A stretch of DNA of 64,000 bases from Cohnella ginsengisoli (GTDB lineage Bacteria; Bacillota; Bacilli; Paenibacillales; Paenibacillaceae): contig NZ_JAPDHZ010000003.1 in assembly GCF_029525555.1 (NCBI RefSeq), forward strand, positions 62,001 to 126,000. The letters are read 5' to 3'. Positions 8,848-18,731 of this stretch are shown piece after piece. The translations under genes and the position numbers were made by a program. The notes beneath the pieces were generated by a model that saw nothing but the letters and a program-made list of their open reading frames with translations, was not told where the DNA came from and did no database searches. How positions within the stretch are numbered: the first letter of the stretch is position 1; every line of letters starts with the position of its first letter.

Positions 8848-10455
8848 TCAATCCTGGATTTGATATTTCTTGCGGTATTCGAGCGGCGTGACGCCCGTCA
8901 TGCGCTTGAACAGACTGGTAAAGTACGGAATATTGGTGTAGCCGACCTGCTCGCCGACCTCGCTGATCTTGATGTTGGTCGAGGACAGCAATTCCTTGGC
9001 GCGGTCCAGCTTGCGGCCGATGATGTAATCCTGCAGCGACTGGCCCGTTTCCTTGCGGAACATCCGCGACACGTAGTCGGCGTTGAGGTAGACATGAGCC
9101 GCGATATCCTCTCGCGTGAACTCTTGCTCCGCGTGCGCCTCGATGTACCGTTTGATCTTGTCGACGACGGCCGAATGGTCGCCGCCATGCTCGCGGATCA
9201 TCGCCCCGCACGCCGAGACGAGGCGCGACGCCCAGGCGCGGAACTGCGGCAGGCTGCTCGTCACGCGCGCCATCTCGCTCTCTTCGGCGCGGAACAGGCT
9301 GTAAGCGGACAGTCCCTGCTTGTGCAGCACGCGATAGACCAGATCGGCGATCGCGTGATAGAGCATTTGCAGCAGCTCCGTCGACAGCAGCGCCTCGCGC
9401 GACAGTCCTTCGACGTACGCTTCGATCCGCTTCGCAAGCTCGTCCGTCTTGCCGGTCTCCAGCATGACGCGCCAGTCGTCGACCGGCGGCAGCGGTCGGC
9501 GCTCGCCGTCCGCGCGCGGCTCCGGGCTGTCCAGCCGGATGACCGCCTGGGGCAGGGTCAGATTGTCCCGGCAGCGCCGGGTAAGCGCCTGATAGGCGGC
9601 CGGCAGCCCTTCAAGAACGGCGGCTTCGCCGATATAGCAGGAGACGCTGCAGAAGAAAAACCGGTCGCAGGCGTCGATAAAGGCTCTGCACCGCGACTCC
9701 AGCTCGCCCTCCTCGAAGCGCGGACGATAGAAGAGGATGAAGCACCGGCCCGCCCGGTCGCGGGACACGCAGCCTTCGCCTCCTGCCAGCAGCAGCTCAT
9801 CGGCGGCGTTGCGCAGCGCGTAGCTCATGATTTCCTCGTCCTTGACGCTGAGCGGCTTGCGCCATTCTTCCACGCCGATCAGCACCGGCAGGATCGCGTC
9901 TTCTTCCGCCAGCGCGATGCCGTAGGACGACTCGAGCGATTGGGCGGCTTCCTCCGAAGAATAGATCCGCTCCTCCAGCAAGTCCTGCCAGAATCGCTCC
10001 AGCATCGCGGGCTTCTGCTCCTCCCACAGGCGACGGTACTTCAGGTAGGCGTCGTTGAACGTTCTCGACTGTCTGTCCGCCTCGAGCTTGGCCACCGCCT
10101 GCTCCGTCACCCGGCGCAGCTCGTCGTAAGCGATCGGCTTGAGCAAATATTCGAACAAGCCGAGGCGCAGTCCTTGCTTGGCATAATCGAAGTCCGAGTG
10201 ACAAGTCAAGAAGATCGTCTCGATGGCGGGATGGCGCTCGCTGACCCACGCTAGCAGATCGATGCCGTTCGCGCCCGGCATTTCGATATCGCAGATCATC
10301 AGCTGGATGTCGTTCGCTTCAATGATCGTCTTGGCCTCCGACACCGAATACGCTTCGTGGACGGCTTCGAAGCCGAGCGACTGCCAATCGATATTGCGTC
10401 GAATCGCTTTGACCGCGTAGATCTCGTCGTCGACGATTAACAATTCCATCTTCAT
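8848..10455 (-). CDS. Response regulator, YesN type (REC plus AraC DNA-binding domain)
   Basis: About 535 residues. N-terminal receiver domain with the acidic pair VDDE, phospho-acceptor Asp in ICDIEMPG (about residue 55) and switch Lys in YLLKPI. A middle region of about 250 residues is typical of YesN. The C-terminal AraC/XylS helix-turn-helix pair includes EQEFTREDIAAHVYLN and ISEVGEQVGYTNIPYFTSLFKRMTG. Its ATG overlaps the end of the kinase gene by four bases, so translation is coupled. It probably activates the LplB/C transporter operon. Confidence 0.93.
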   Translation of the reverse strand: MKMELLIVDDEIYAVKAIRRNIDWQSLGFEAVHEAYSVSEAKTIIEANDIQLMICDIEMPGANGIDLLAWVSERHPAIETIFLTCHSDFDYAKQGLRLGLFEYLLKPIAYDELRRVTEQAVAKLEADRQSRTFNDAYLKYRRLWEEQKPAMLERFWQDLLEERIYSSEEAAQSLESSYGIALAEEDAILPVLIGVEEWRKPLSVKDEEIMSYALRNAADELLLAGGEGCVSRDRAGRCFILFYRPRFEEGELESRCRAFIDACDRFFFCSVSCYIGEAAVLEGLPAAYQALTRRCRDNLTLPQAVIRLDSPEPRADGERRPLPPVDDWRVMLETGKTDELAKRIEAYVEGLSREALLSTELLQMLYHAIADLVYRVLHKQGLSAYSLFRAEESEMARVTSSLPQFRAWASRLVSACGAMIREHGGDHSAVVDKIKRYIEAHAEQEFTREDIAAHVYLNADYVSRMFRKETGQSLQDYIIGRKLDRAKELLSSTNIKISEVGEQVGYTNIPYFTSLFKRMTGVTPLEYRKKYQIQD

Positions 10456-12251
10456 CGCGGATTTTCCTCCTTCTCTCCATCGTCGCCGGACGCAAGCGCA
10501 GGCGGCGCGGCAGGCGGCAGCGAGAGCCGGACGACCGCCCCGCCTTCGGGCCCGTTGCCGAAGGACAGCGAGGCCTCGCCCTTGTACTTGATAGACAGCC
10601 GTTCGATGATATTGCGCAGCCCGATGTGACGCTCGGGTATACCCGCCGGTCCGCTCCAAGCCAGGAGCAGCTCTTCGGTGAAACCCGGACCGTTGTCGGT
10701 CACCGTCACCTCGATACCGCCACCCGGGAGCGCCGCCGCCCGGAGGTCGACGCGAAAGACGCCCTGCTCCATCGCAAAGCCGTGTATCATGGCGTTCTCG
10801 GCGAGCGGCTGAACGATAAGCGGCGGGATCGGCGTCCCCGACAGTCCCGGATCGATCTGGACCGAATAGCGCATCCGGTGCGGAAAGCGCATATGCTGGA
10901 TTTCCAAATAGTTGCCGATATGCGAAAACTCCTGCTCGAGCGTCACCCACTCCGCAGCGTTGCGCGTAATGAACCGAAGGTAGTCGACGATATGCTGAAG
11001 AAGCTTCTGCGCAAGCTGGTACTCTTCCAAGCCCGCGAGACTGTACGCGATATTAAGCGCGTTCATGAAAAAATGCGGATTGATCTGCGTCTGCAGCTGC
11101 TTGAACCGCGCCTCCTGCGCCAGCAGCTGCTTTTCGTACACGTCGAGCTTCAGCTCGTTGATCTCCGATGCCATCTGATTAAACGTCGTATTGAGCTGCG
11201 CGAATTCCAGCGACGAGGAAGCGACGGGCAGCCGGGTGTCCCAGTTCCCCTTTTTGATGCGCTGCATCCCCCGCACCAGCCGTCTCATCGGCTTCAGCAG
11301 CACCTGCTGCATGAAGGCCAGATACACCGCGATGAGCAGCAGCGTCACCCACGGGATCCAATTGATCAGGCGCCGGAAATTCGGCAGGTTCGCGAGGAGG
11401 CGGTTCTCCGGGATCGTATAATATACCGTCGCCCGCGCCGTCTCCAGCTTCCGTCCTACCGCGAGCAGCGAAGCGCCCGTCGCCGGGTCGCGCACCGTGC
11501 GGAACGTCCCCTTCGAAGCCGTGCTCTTCGCGACCGCTTGCGTACTGGCTGCCGGCATGCCCGTACCGGCCAGCAGCGCGCCGTCTTCGCCGAGCAGATT
11601 GAGCCCTTGCGGCCGGCTCTCTGACCACATCGGCATCGCCGCAGTCAGCGTATCGGCGCCGATGACGGAGCCGACGTAGATCTGCTCGTTCAATCCGACC
11701 AGCCGCAGAAAATAAAAACGCCCCTCCACTTCGACGGGGAACCAGGTGCGCGTATCGAGATCGCCTTCGCGCGTCAGCCGTCTGACCGTACCGTCGAACG
11801 CGGCCGCCGGGATCGGGCTGCGCGTAATGTCGATCAGATCGTCGCCGGGCTTCCGGTATACGATAAAAGCACCTACCGCGCGCATAATATTCATCTGTAC
11901 GTTAAACTTGCCGATCATCCGCTGCTTGGCGAAGTAATATTCGCCCGGATCGTTGTCCAGCAGCATCGTCTGAACGTCGGGATCCTGGATGACGAGCCCG
12001 TACAAGTAATTGTTCACTTCTTCGAACTGCCGCTCCATCTCGGCCGTGTACATGTCCAGCAGTCCGCGGTTCGCGTCGGATACCTGGGAGCGCACGACCT
12101 GAATCGCATAGTTGTTGCCCGCGATGAGCAGCACGATCAGGAGCGCCGCGAACAAAATAAAGCCGGACAGCAGCTGGAAGCTGAGCGATCGAACCAACGG
12201 ACTCCCCCCTTGTCTGTGCAGGCTTGAAAAAATGCCGGCGATCACCGCCAT
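10452..12251 (-). CDS. Sensor histidine kinase, YesM type
   Basis: About 599 residues. Membrane helix near residues 30-50, a large extracytoplasmic sensing domain, a second helix near 310-330 (WIPWVTLLLIAVYLAFM), a HAMP linker, the His_kinase (pfam06580) phospho-acceptor motif QINPHFFMNAL, and an ATPase domain with PPLIVQPLAENAMIHG and DNGPGF. Start at 12251 is tentative; no strong ribosome site is visible. Operon with the YesN-type regulator. It should sense a carbohydrate or cell-wall-derived ligand outside the cell. Confidence 0.92.
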   Translation of the reverse strand: MAVIAGIFSSLHRQGGSPLVRSLSFQLLSGFILFAALLIVLLIAGNNYAIQVVRSQVSDANRGLLDMYTAEMERQFEEVNNYLYGLVIQDPDVQTMLLDNDPGEYYFAKQRMIGKFNVQMNIMRAVGAFIVYRKPGDDLIDITRSPIPAAAFDGTVRRLTREGDLDTRTWFPVEVEGRFYFLRLVGLNEQIYVGSVIGADTLTAAMPMWSESRPQGLNLLGEDGALLAGTGMPAASTQAVAKSTASKGTFRTVRDPATGASLLAVGRKLETARATVYYTIPENRLLANLPNFRRLINWIPWVTLLLIAVYLAFMQQVLLKPMRRLVRGMQRIKKGNWDTRLPVASSSLEFAQLNTTFNQMASEINELKLDVYEKQLLAQEARFKQLQTQINPHFFMNALNIAYSLAGLEEYQLAQKLLQHIVDYLRFITRNAAEWVTLEQEFSHIGNYLEIQHMRFPHRMRYSVQIDPGLSGTPIPPLIVQPLAENAMIHGFAMEQGVFRVDLRAAALPGGGIEVTVTDNGPGFTEELLLAWSGPAGIPERHIGLRNIIERLSIKYKGEASLSFGNGPEGGAVVRLSLPPAAPPALASGDDGEKEENPR

Positions 12252-12333
12252 ATTATGACCGGGGCGATACGGAATCGCAAGCGGGGGATGCGACGGATTT
12301 GTCGTTTTAACGACTTTTTTTGGCTAAAGCGAC

Positions 12334-12370
12334 GTGAAGCGCCCGGACCGTAGCGGTCCGGGCGCTTCAC
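12334..12370. terminator. Long perfect palindrome between phosphatase and kinase genes
   Basis: Two 17-base arms (GTGAAGCGCCCGGACCG and its complement) around a TAG loop. There is no clean T run directly behind it on either side, but its place at the 3' end of the phosphatase gene suggests a terminator or mRNA end-protecting hairpin. Confidence 0.6.
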
Positions 12371-12372
12371 AA

Positions 12373-13134
12373 TCATGGCGCGCGACGGCCGACAGCCGGC
12401 TCGCTTGTCCTTGCCGCAGGCTCGACATAGACATGGGTGACGGCGCCGTCCACGATCTCCAGCGCGTTCAGCTGGTAGCCGTACGAGCATCCGCCGTCGA
12501 TGCCGATCTTGTCGCCGCCGAACCACACGTCCGCCGTGTCGTGCAGCTCGATCGCCTTCGTATGGCCGAATACGACCGTCTTGCCGGCCTTCACCGGATG
12601 CTTGTAGAACGCTTCGCGGATAAACAGGTAATCCATGACGCTCTGCCGCCGCCAATCCGGGATGTCCGGGTTCAGGCCGGCATGCACGTAGATGAAGCGG
12701 TCGTCCTCGTGATAATACTGCAGATGCTCCAGAAATCGGATATGCTCCCCGCAGCAGGACAGAATGCGCGCGCGATATTCGCCGACTCGCTCGGGTACGA
12801 TTTTCGACGTATTTTCTGCGCCCAGATAACTGCCGATCGCCTCCGCGCCTCCCTTTTCGAAAAATTTGCGAAGCTCCTCGGGATGCACCCGCCCCTGGAT
12901 CACCCGGACGAAGCGCCGGTCGTGATTGCCCTGCAGCGCGATCGCGCCGGACTCTCTGACCAGGCGCCGCACGAGGGCGACGGCTTGCCTGCTTTTAGGG
13001 CCGCGGTCTACGTAATCGCCCAACAGGACGAGCTGGTCGCTGCGCGCGTCGAAGCCGCACCTGACGAGCAGCCGCTTTAACTGCTCCGCGCAGCCGTGGA
13101 TATCGCTGATCGCCAGCGTACGCGTCTTCTTCAT
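12373..13134 (-). CDS. Metallophosphatase of the serine/threonine phosphatase (PPP/PrpE-like) type
   Basis: About 253 residues starting MKKTRTLAISDIHG, with the metal-binding series DIHG, GDYVDRGP, GNHD and GHT expected for PPP-family calcineurin-like phosphatases, and a final GIDGGCSYGYQL as in bacterial PrpE or ApaH-like enzymes. ATG at 13134 has AGGAGGT upstream; the longer frame to 13251 is ignored. Substrate could be a phosphoprotein or a dinucleoside polyphosphate; the sequence cannot decide. Apparently monocistronic. Confidence 0.88.
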   Translation of the reverse strand: MKKTRTLAISDIHGCAEQLKRLLVRCGFDARSDQLVLLGDYVDRGPKSRQAVALVRRLVRESGAIALQGNHDRRFVRVIQGRVHPEELRKFFEKGGAEAIGSYLGAENTSKIVPERVGEYRARILSCCGEHIRFLEHLQYYHEDDRFIYVHAGLNPDIPDWRRQSVMDYLFIREAFYKHPVKAGKTVVFGHTKAIELHDTADVWFGGDKIGIDGGCSYGYQLNALEIVDGAVTHVYVEPAARTSEPAVGRRAP

Positions 13135-13253
13135 GACGGCCGCACCTCCTGTGACGGGATTCGCCCGCATACGAAGCGCTTGCGGGACGAATCGCCCGTT
13201 TTTGATCCATATGCCCTTCTTTACCCGCGACGGCGCGATTCGTATGCACAACG

Positions 13254-13282
13254 AAAAGGATTGCCGTCTCGGACGGCAATCC
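13254..13282 (-). terminator. Terminator behind the second binding-protein gene
   Basis: Stem GATTGCCGTC/GACGGCAATC with a short loop, followed on the minus strand by CCTTTTCG. It sits just past the stop of the 13294-14650 gene. Confidence 0.75.
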
Positions 13283-13293
13283 CGGTCTAAAGC

Positions 13294-14650
13294 TTATTTG
13301 GCCTTCTTCAAAAACTCGTTGTGCCGGCTCACCATCGCGGCGATCGTCGCATCAAGGTCCTGCGCGCCGAGGAAGTACTTCTCGTATTCTTGCGAGCGAA
13401 GGTCCATGACCTCCTGCGGCACCGAACGGACGAAGGTCGGCGTCTTGTTGTCGAAAACGACGTACATAAGCGAGTCCTTGTCGTACGTGTCGGCTTTGTC
13501 GCCGAGCATGCTCGCAAGCGCCGCGTTCTGGTCGGCGTCCTTGGACGCCGGCAGTCGTCCGCCCGCGGCCATCGGCGCCATGCCGCCGTCCGCGTACCAC
13601 TTCAGAAATTCCCAGGCGGCCGCCTGGTTTTTGGACTTCGCATTGATCGAGATGTAGTCGCCGATGCCGCCGCGCGTCATGAAGCCTTCGGGCTCGTCCT
13701 GAAGATGAGGCACCGGCGCGAACGCGATCTTGAAATCGCGCGGATAATCGGTGAAGTTGTTCGAGCTGCGGAGCAGCCAGGCGCCGATATTCAGCATCGG
13801 CACCTCGCCGCTCAGGAACATCTGCTCGACCGGCATCTTGCTCGTGAGCTGCTCGCCGAGCGGCGGCGTCGTCTTGTCGTCCTTCATCATGCCGTTCAGC
13901 GATTCGAGCCACTTGCGGACGAGCGGGTGATCCAGGTTCGACGTGCCGTCGGCCTTCGTGTAGCCGTCCTTCGACAGGACGGCGTCAATCGGATCGACGT
14001 ACGGCTCGGTGTTCTGAATAAAGCCGTAACCGTCGCCCTTTTTTGAGCTTCTTGGCGTATTCGCGCATCTCGTCCCAGGTCCAGTCCTTCGGCACCGCGA
14101 GACCGGCCGCGTCCAGCGCGTCCTTGTTCAGCGCCACGAAGAAAGAGCTTTTTGTCGTCGGTACGCCGTAAAATTTGCCGTCGATCTTCCAGCCTGCGGC
14201 GTCGGCGCCCATCTTTTCGTCGATATTATAATCGGTATATTGACTGAGGTCCGCCGCAAAGCCGGATTCGACCCGCTTGGCCGTCTGGGACAGCGTATAG
14301 TTGACGTAGAGGTCGACGTCTTGTCCGGTCATCATCGCCGTGTCGAGCTTGAGGTTGCCTTCGTCGTCATTGACGTAGCGCACGTATTCGACCTGGATGT
14401 CCGGATGCGACTTGTTCCAGTTGTCCATGACCTCCTGCGGTCCGGACTCCGGAGGCACCCCGCCCCACATCTTCAGTTTCACCGTGCCGCCGCTCGGCTT
14501 CGAGCCGGCCGATGCCGATGAAGACGCTTCCGATTTGCCGCTTGCCGCGGGACTCGCGTTCCCGCCGTTTTCGTTGTTGCCGCAGCCTGCCAATGCGCCC
14601 GTTACGAGCGCCAGCGAAGCGATGCCTGCCAGCCAGCCTTTTTTTCTCAC
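13294..14650 (-). CDS. Extracellular sugar-binding lipoprotein, ABC transporter (frameshifted)
   Basis: GTG start at 14650 (GGGGAGGG upstream) gives VRKKGWLAGIASLAL and lipobox LAGCG, then a Ser/Ala-rich linker. The binding domain begins VKLKMWGGVPPESGPQ. A T run near 14039-14045 shifts the frame; joined, the protein is about 450 residues, normal for the SBP_bac_1 family, ending RHNEFLKKAK. The downstream two-component system (14796-17432) is probably its regulator. It may use the permeases at 429-2180, since no other permease pair lacks a binding protein here (inference). Confidence 0.87.
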
Positions 14651-14795
14651 CAGAGACGCCCTCCCCGAATGTACCGGTATTGTTGTGTGCAAATCAAGGA
14701 TAGCAGGACGGCAAGGCGGTCCATAAGTAACAGATTCATGATCTCGATGGAACAGATATACACAATCCGGCGGCTGTACTGCCGATCTAAGACGA

Positions 14796-15617
14796 TCAAA
14801 TCGTTCTATGGTTCCGGTATTGGCTCGGCGTCGTCCCGGTCATGCGCTTGAAAATCTTGATAAAGTAGTTGTCGTTCATGAAACCGACCCGCTGACCGAT
14901 CCGGTTGACCGGCAGGTCGGTATTCATCAGCAGCTCGATCGCCTTGTCCACGCGCGTGCGGTGCAGATAGTGGATCAGCGTCTCCCCGGTTTTCTTTTTG
15001 AAAAGCGCGCTGACGTAGTTTTCTCCCATCATGACGTAGCGGGACAGCGATCCCAGCGTGATGTCCTGATCGTAATGCTGCTCGATGTATTGAATGATCT
15101 TGTTCACCTCGGGATGCGTGATCCGCTCTCTCTCCGCGAGCGGAGGCCGCGAAGCCGAGGACTGAAGCGATGACGACGGCGGATACGATGCCGATGGTTG
15201 AAGCGTCGCGCCTGGCCGGGCCGCTGCGGTCGCCGAGCCGCCCGAGAGCTCCCGGCTCACCTTGGCCAGCGTCTCCCGCAAATCCTTGACGCTCATCGAC
15301 AGCTTGAGTATATAGTTGGACGCGCCGTACTCCATCGCCTGGCGCATCGCCTCGAAGTCGCCGATACAGGTCAGCATGACGAACTTGCAGCCGATGCCGG
15401 CGCCTCGCGTCTCCTTCAGCAGCGCGAGGCCGTCCATCTGCGGCATGACGATGTCGCACAGGACGAGATCTGGCGGATCCCGCTTGATGATCTCCAGCGC
15501 TTCGACGCCGTTGCTCGCTTCGCCGGCCAGCGTGAAGCCCATTTCCTCCCAGCGGATGATCTCCTTGACCGATTCCCGGACGAACGTCTCGTCTTCGACC
15601 AGCAGCACCTTGTACAT
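14796..15617 (-). CDS. Response regulator, short YesN type (REC plus AraC domain)
   Basis: 273 residues: receiver domain MYKVLLVEDE with phospho-acceptor Asp in VLCDIVMPQMDG, a low-complexity Ser/Pro/Ala linker (residues about 130-165), and a C-terminal AraC helix-turn-helix pair (DITLGSLSRYVMMGENYVSA; MTGTTPSQYR). Shorter than the regulator at 8848-10455 because it lacks the middle domain. Starts four bases past the kinase stop, so it is one operon with it. Confidence 0.93.
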   Translation of the reverse strand: MYKVLLVEDETFVRESVKEIIRWEEMGFTLAGEASNGVEALEIIKRDPPDLVLCDIVMPQMDGLALLKETRGAGIGCKFVMLTCIGDFEAMRQAMEYGASNYILKLSMSVKDLRETLAKVSRELSGGSATAAARPGATLQPSASYPPSSSLQSSASRPPLAERERITHPEVNKIIQYIEQHYDQDITLGSLSRYVMMGENYVSALFKKKTGETLIHYLHRTRVDKAIELLMNTDLPVNRIGQRVGFMNDNYFIKIFKRMTGTTPSQYRNHRTI

Positions 15618-15620
15618 CGC

Positions 15621-17432
15621 TTATGCCTCCTTCTCGTCTTGAGGGTCGATGGCATGCCGTCCGCTCTCGTAAGGCTGGGACAGCAGCAGCGGCAAGCGCA
15701 TCCGGCACAACGTGCCGCGCGGAAGCGATACGATGTCGAGCTCTCCCTTTTCCTTAAATAGCAGTCGCAGACGCTCCCGGACGTTGTCCAGCCCGATCCC
15801 CGGCCGCTTGCGCCCTTCCTCGCGGCTTTGCTTCGACTGCTCGAGCCCGACGCCGTTGTCCTCCACCTCGAGCGCCAGCCTGTCCGGGTATTCGGCATCC
15901 CGGTCCATGCGGATCAGAATGCGACCGCCCTCCAGCATGTTGGCGATGCCGTGCCGGATCGCGTTGTCGACGAGCGGCTGAAGACTCAGCTTGGGGACGA
16001 GCGCGTAGACGAGCGCCTCGTCGTAGCTGAATTCGATCTCGAAGCGGTTGCCGTACCGCACCTGCTGAATGTACAGAAACGCGCGGGTCAGCTCGATCTC
16101 GTCCTTTAAGTAGATCAGATCCACGTCCGAGTTCAGGCTCGTCTCCAACAGCTTGCCGAGGGACAGGCAGATCTCGACCGTCTCTTCGCTGCCGCCGCGC
16201 AGGCCGATCCACTTGAGCGTGTTGAGCGTATTGAGCAGGAAGTGCGGGTTCATCTGGGCGAGCAGCATCTGGAAATGCACGGCGTCCTTCTGCCGCTCCT
16301 CCGCCCGCAGGCGCTGAATGAGCCCGTTCATGTCGACCATCATCGTGTTGAAGGTGCGGGTCAGCTCGAGAATCTCGCCCTTGTAGTTTTTTTCGGGCAG
16401 CCGAATCCGCAGATCCTTGCGCACGGCCTCCCTCATCTTCGATTGCATGCGGGAGAGAGGGCGCGTGAACGTGTAGGCGAGCATAAAAGCGACGGCGACG
16501 AACACCGCGGTGATGATATAAAAAGTGACGAAATACTGCTGCTTCAGGCTCTCGATCCCGTTAAACAGCACCTGCAGCGGGATGCGGTCGACCAGATACC
16601 AGTCCAGCGACGACAGGTAGCTGTAGTTGACCAGCGCGTCGCCGCGCTTGTCGGTCCAGAATCCGTTGTCCGGCGCGCGCGAGACGGCTTCGACCGCCTC
16701 CTCCGACAGCTCCGAGCCGGGGATGGATCTGGCGATCGTCTCTCCTTTTCTCGTCATGATAAAGTAGGCCTGGTCGCTCTCCGACTTTTGCAGCATGGAT
16801 TGGAACCAGAAGGAAAAGTCGATGCTGATCCTGGCCAGCCCGTACGTCCGGTTGCTTCGGTCCCGCAGTTCGGCGTAAAGCGACAGCAGCATCGGGCTCT
16901 TCGAGATATCGCGGGACACGTAATTTTCGTCGTCGGGCACCCAGAGGTAAGAAGCCTTCGTCTCCCGCATGGCGGCAAACGATGCGTTAGAAGCGATCGA
17001 GTCGTAGTCGAGCGGCCTTCTCGGCTGATAGGACGTATAGACATGGCCGTGATCGTCGAGCAGCGTGAAGTACACGGACGGATTGTAAAGAAAAAAGCTG
17101 TTGTTCAAGCCTTTGAACTTGTCCTCCATCAGATCCTTGTTGTCCAGGTCGGAGAGCCGGTCCGGCTCCTGTAGAATCTGCCGCACCTCCGTGTCCTGCT
17201 CAAGGAAAATCAGCGTCTTGAACGCGATGCTGAGCTGATCTTCGAGGGAGCGGTGCAGATTGTCCAGCTGCTCGTGGCTCTGCTCGCTGACCTTCTTCTG
17301 TACGAGCGACTCGATCTTCTGGTAATTGTATATGTTCAAAATGCTGAACGGGAGCAAAATGACTAGCACGAACGCGGCGAACAGCCGATACTTGAGCTTA
17401 TGGGGAACGAGATGTGACAGCAAGCCCCGCAT
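15621..17432 (-). CDS. Sensor histidine kinase, YesM type
   Basis: About 603 residues. First membrane helix YRLFAAFVLVILLPFSIL, an extracytoplasmic dCache-like domain of about 250 residues, second helix FYIITAVFVAVAFML, HAMP, phospho-acceptor region QMNPHFLLNTLNTL and ATPase motif LQPLVDNAIRHG with DNGVGL. ATG at 17432 follows AAAGGGG; the earlier in-frame ATG at 17468 overlaps a TATAAT-like promoter box and is less likely. Operon with the regulator at 14796-15617; likely controls the binding protein gene next door. Confidence 0.92.
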   Translation of the reverse strand: MRGLLSHLVPHKLKYRLFAAFVLVILLPFSILNIYNYQKIESLVQKKVSEQSHEQLDNLHRSLEDQLSIAFKTLIFLEQDTEVRQILQEPDRLSDLDNKDLMEDKFKGLNNSFFLYNPSVYFTLLDDHGHVYTSYQPRRPLDYDSIASNASFAAMRETKASYLWVPDDENYVSRDISKSPMLLSLYAELRDRSNRTYGLARISIDFSFWFQSMLQKSESDQAYFIMTRKGETIARSIPGSELSEEAVEAVSRAPDNGFWTDKRGDALVNYSYLSSLDWYLVDRIPLQVLFNGIESLKQQYFVTFYIITAVFVAVAFMLAYTFTRPLSRMQSKMREAVRKDLRIRLPEKNYKGEILELTRTFNTMMVDMNGLIQRLRAEERQKDAVHFQMLLAQMNPHFLLNTLNTLKWIGLRGGSEETVEICLSLGKLLETSLNSDVDLIYLKDEIELTRAFLYIQQVRYGNRFEIEFSYDEALVYALVPKLSLQPLVDNAIRHGIANMLEGGRILIRMDRDAEYPDRLALEVEDNGVGLEQSKQSREEGRKRPGIGLDNVRERLRLLFKEKGELDIVSLPRGTLCRMRLPLLLSQPYESGRHAIDPQDEKEA

Positions 17433-17574
17433 GATGAGCGACCCCTTTGCGCCGAGTAGTGACCTCATTATAACACCCGGAGGACAATCGCTTTGGCTCG
17501 CGCGCGCATAAACACCAAATCGTAGGATCGGAAGGGGAAAATCATCAAATCGTTCTATCCGGGACTGCGGCCGG

Positions 17575-17609
17575 AAAAAGAGTCCTTCTCCCCATGGGAA
17601 AAGGACTCT
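17575..17609 (-). terminator. Terminator of the DUF350 operon
   Basis: Minus strand stem AGAGTCCTT/AAGGACTCT followed by TTTTT; it sits directly behind the DUF350 gene, the last gene of its operon. Confidence 0.8.
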
Positions 17610-17627
17610 CAAATCGAAGCGGAACCT

Positions 17628-18026
17628 TTAAATAATCAAGCTGCTGACCGCAAACGCAGTGCCGACGTACACGGCCGCGAGCAGGAGCCCCACCGCGACA
17701 TTTCCCTTCTGCAATTCGACGGACAGCGTCAGCTTCGGCGTCACCCATTCGAATACCCAGTAGGCGAGCAGCAGGCAGGCGTACCCGACCGCGAACCAAA
17801 GCGCGAGATGCCAGATCGAGCTGTTCGTATAGGCGGCCACCCCGAGCAGCAGCGCGGTCCCGAGAAACTTGCCGGAGAGCGCCAGACCGACGGCGACATT
17901 GCCTTTGCGCAGCTCCTCCAGATCGTTAAAGGGCGTCATCCAGCTGAAAACGAGCATGCCGATCCACTGGAGCGCCACGATGATAACGATGCTGACGATG
18001 AGATTAACGACTACGATGATGCCCAC
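17628..18026 (-). CDS. DUF350 membrane protein
   Basis: 132 residues with four hydrophobic segments and the repeated signature RKGNVAVGLALSG and QKGNVAVGLLLA typical of DUF350. Last gene of a five-gene operon; it overlaps the preceding gene by 16 bases. In E. coli, DUF350 (YjfL) is encoded near the YjfC ATP-grasp protein, the same association seen here. The molecular function is not established. Confidence 0.88.
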   Translation of the reverse strand: MGIIVVVNLIVSIVIIVALQWIGMLVFSWMTPFNDLEELRKGNVAVGLALSGKFLGTALLLGVAAYTNSSIWHLALWFAVGYACLLLAYWVFEWVTPKLTLSVELQKGNVAVGLLLAAVYVGTAFAVSSLII

Positions 18027-18731
18027 CCCCTGAATTTGCTGTACACCAGATCGTATGCGGCATAATCGTGCACTTCCTCCAGAAAGATATCCGTCTGCTT
18101 GGCCGTCTTGAACTGTGCATAGCGCTCTTCGTCGATCGGCTGCTTGACCTTCTGTCCCGAGGGCAGCTCAACGACGGCGAATTCCCGCGTTTTGTCGCCA
18201 AGCGTCGTCTTGTAGACGCCGACCAGATCGGCCTTCGTCTTGAGCTTCACCTTGAGCCGGTTCAGGTCCGCCTCGGCATCGGACTCCGCCTTGTAGGACT
18301 TGATCGGCCGCCAGGTCGAGAGCACGGTTTGCGCGCGTCCCTGCGCGTCCTCGGTCAGCGTGGCGCTCATATGCTGAAGCACCCATACCTGGTCGCCGGT
18401 CGCATAGTTCTTGTCGTTGGCCATCTGCTGGTTGTCGGGCTCGATCGTCATATCTCCGCCGATCAGATCGCCGACCGTCCCCGCTACGACGCGGTAGTCC
18501 CACGGTACGGTCGAGATCGTCCTGCCGTCCGCCGTCACGGAAGTCCCGCTGCCCGACGGCGTATATTCCGTATAGCCGTACGAATCGCCCGCGTCGGAAG
18601 TGATGCTGAACACGCTGCCTCCGTTCGATCCGTTGTCCGCGCACTGCGCGACGAGCGTGATAAAAAAGGAAGACGCCGATGACGACGGCGATCGCCTGAC
18701 CGGCCGGCGTCGTTGGCCGTCTGCTATACAT
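18011..18731 (-). CDS. DUF4247-like membrane-anchored or secreted protein (frameshifted)
   Basis: Starts MYSRRPTTPAGQAIAVVIGV, a basic segment plus a hydrophobic helix; an A run near 18661-18667 shifts the frame into FITLVAQCADNGSNGGSVF and about 210 more residues. The extracytoplasmic part contains VPWDYRVVAGTVGDLIGGD and ends YDLVYSKFRGWASS. I assign it to DUF4247 by general resemblance and by its association with DUF350 and ATP-grasp genes; this is tentative. Overlaps both neighbours, so translation is coupled. Confidence 0.6.
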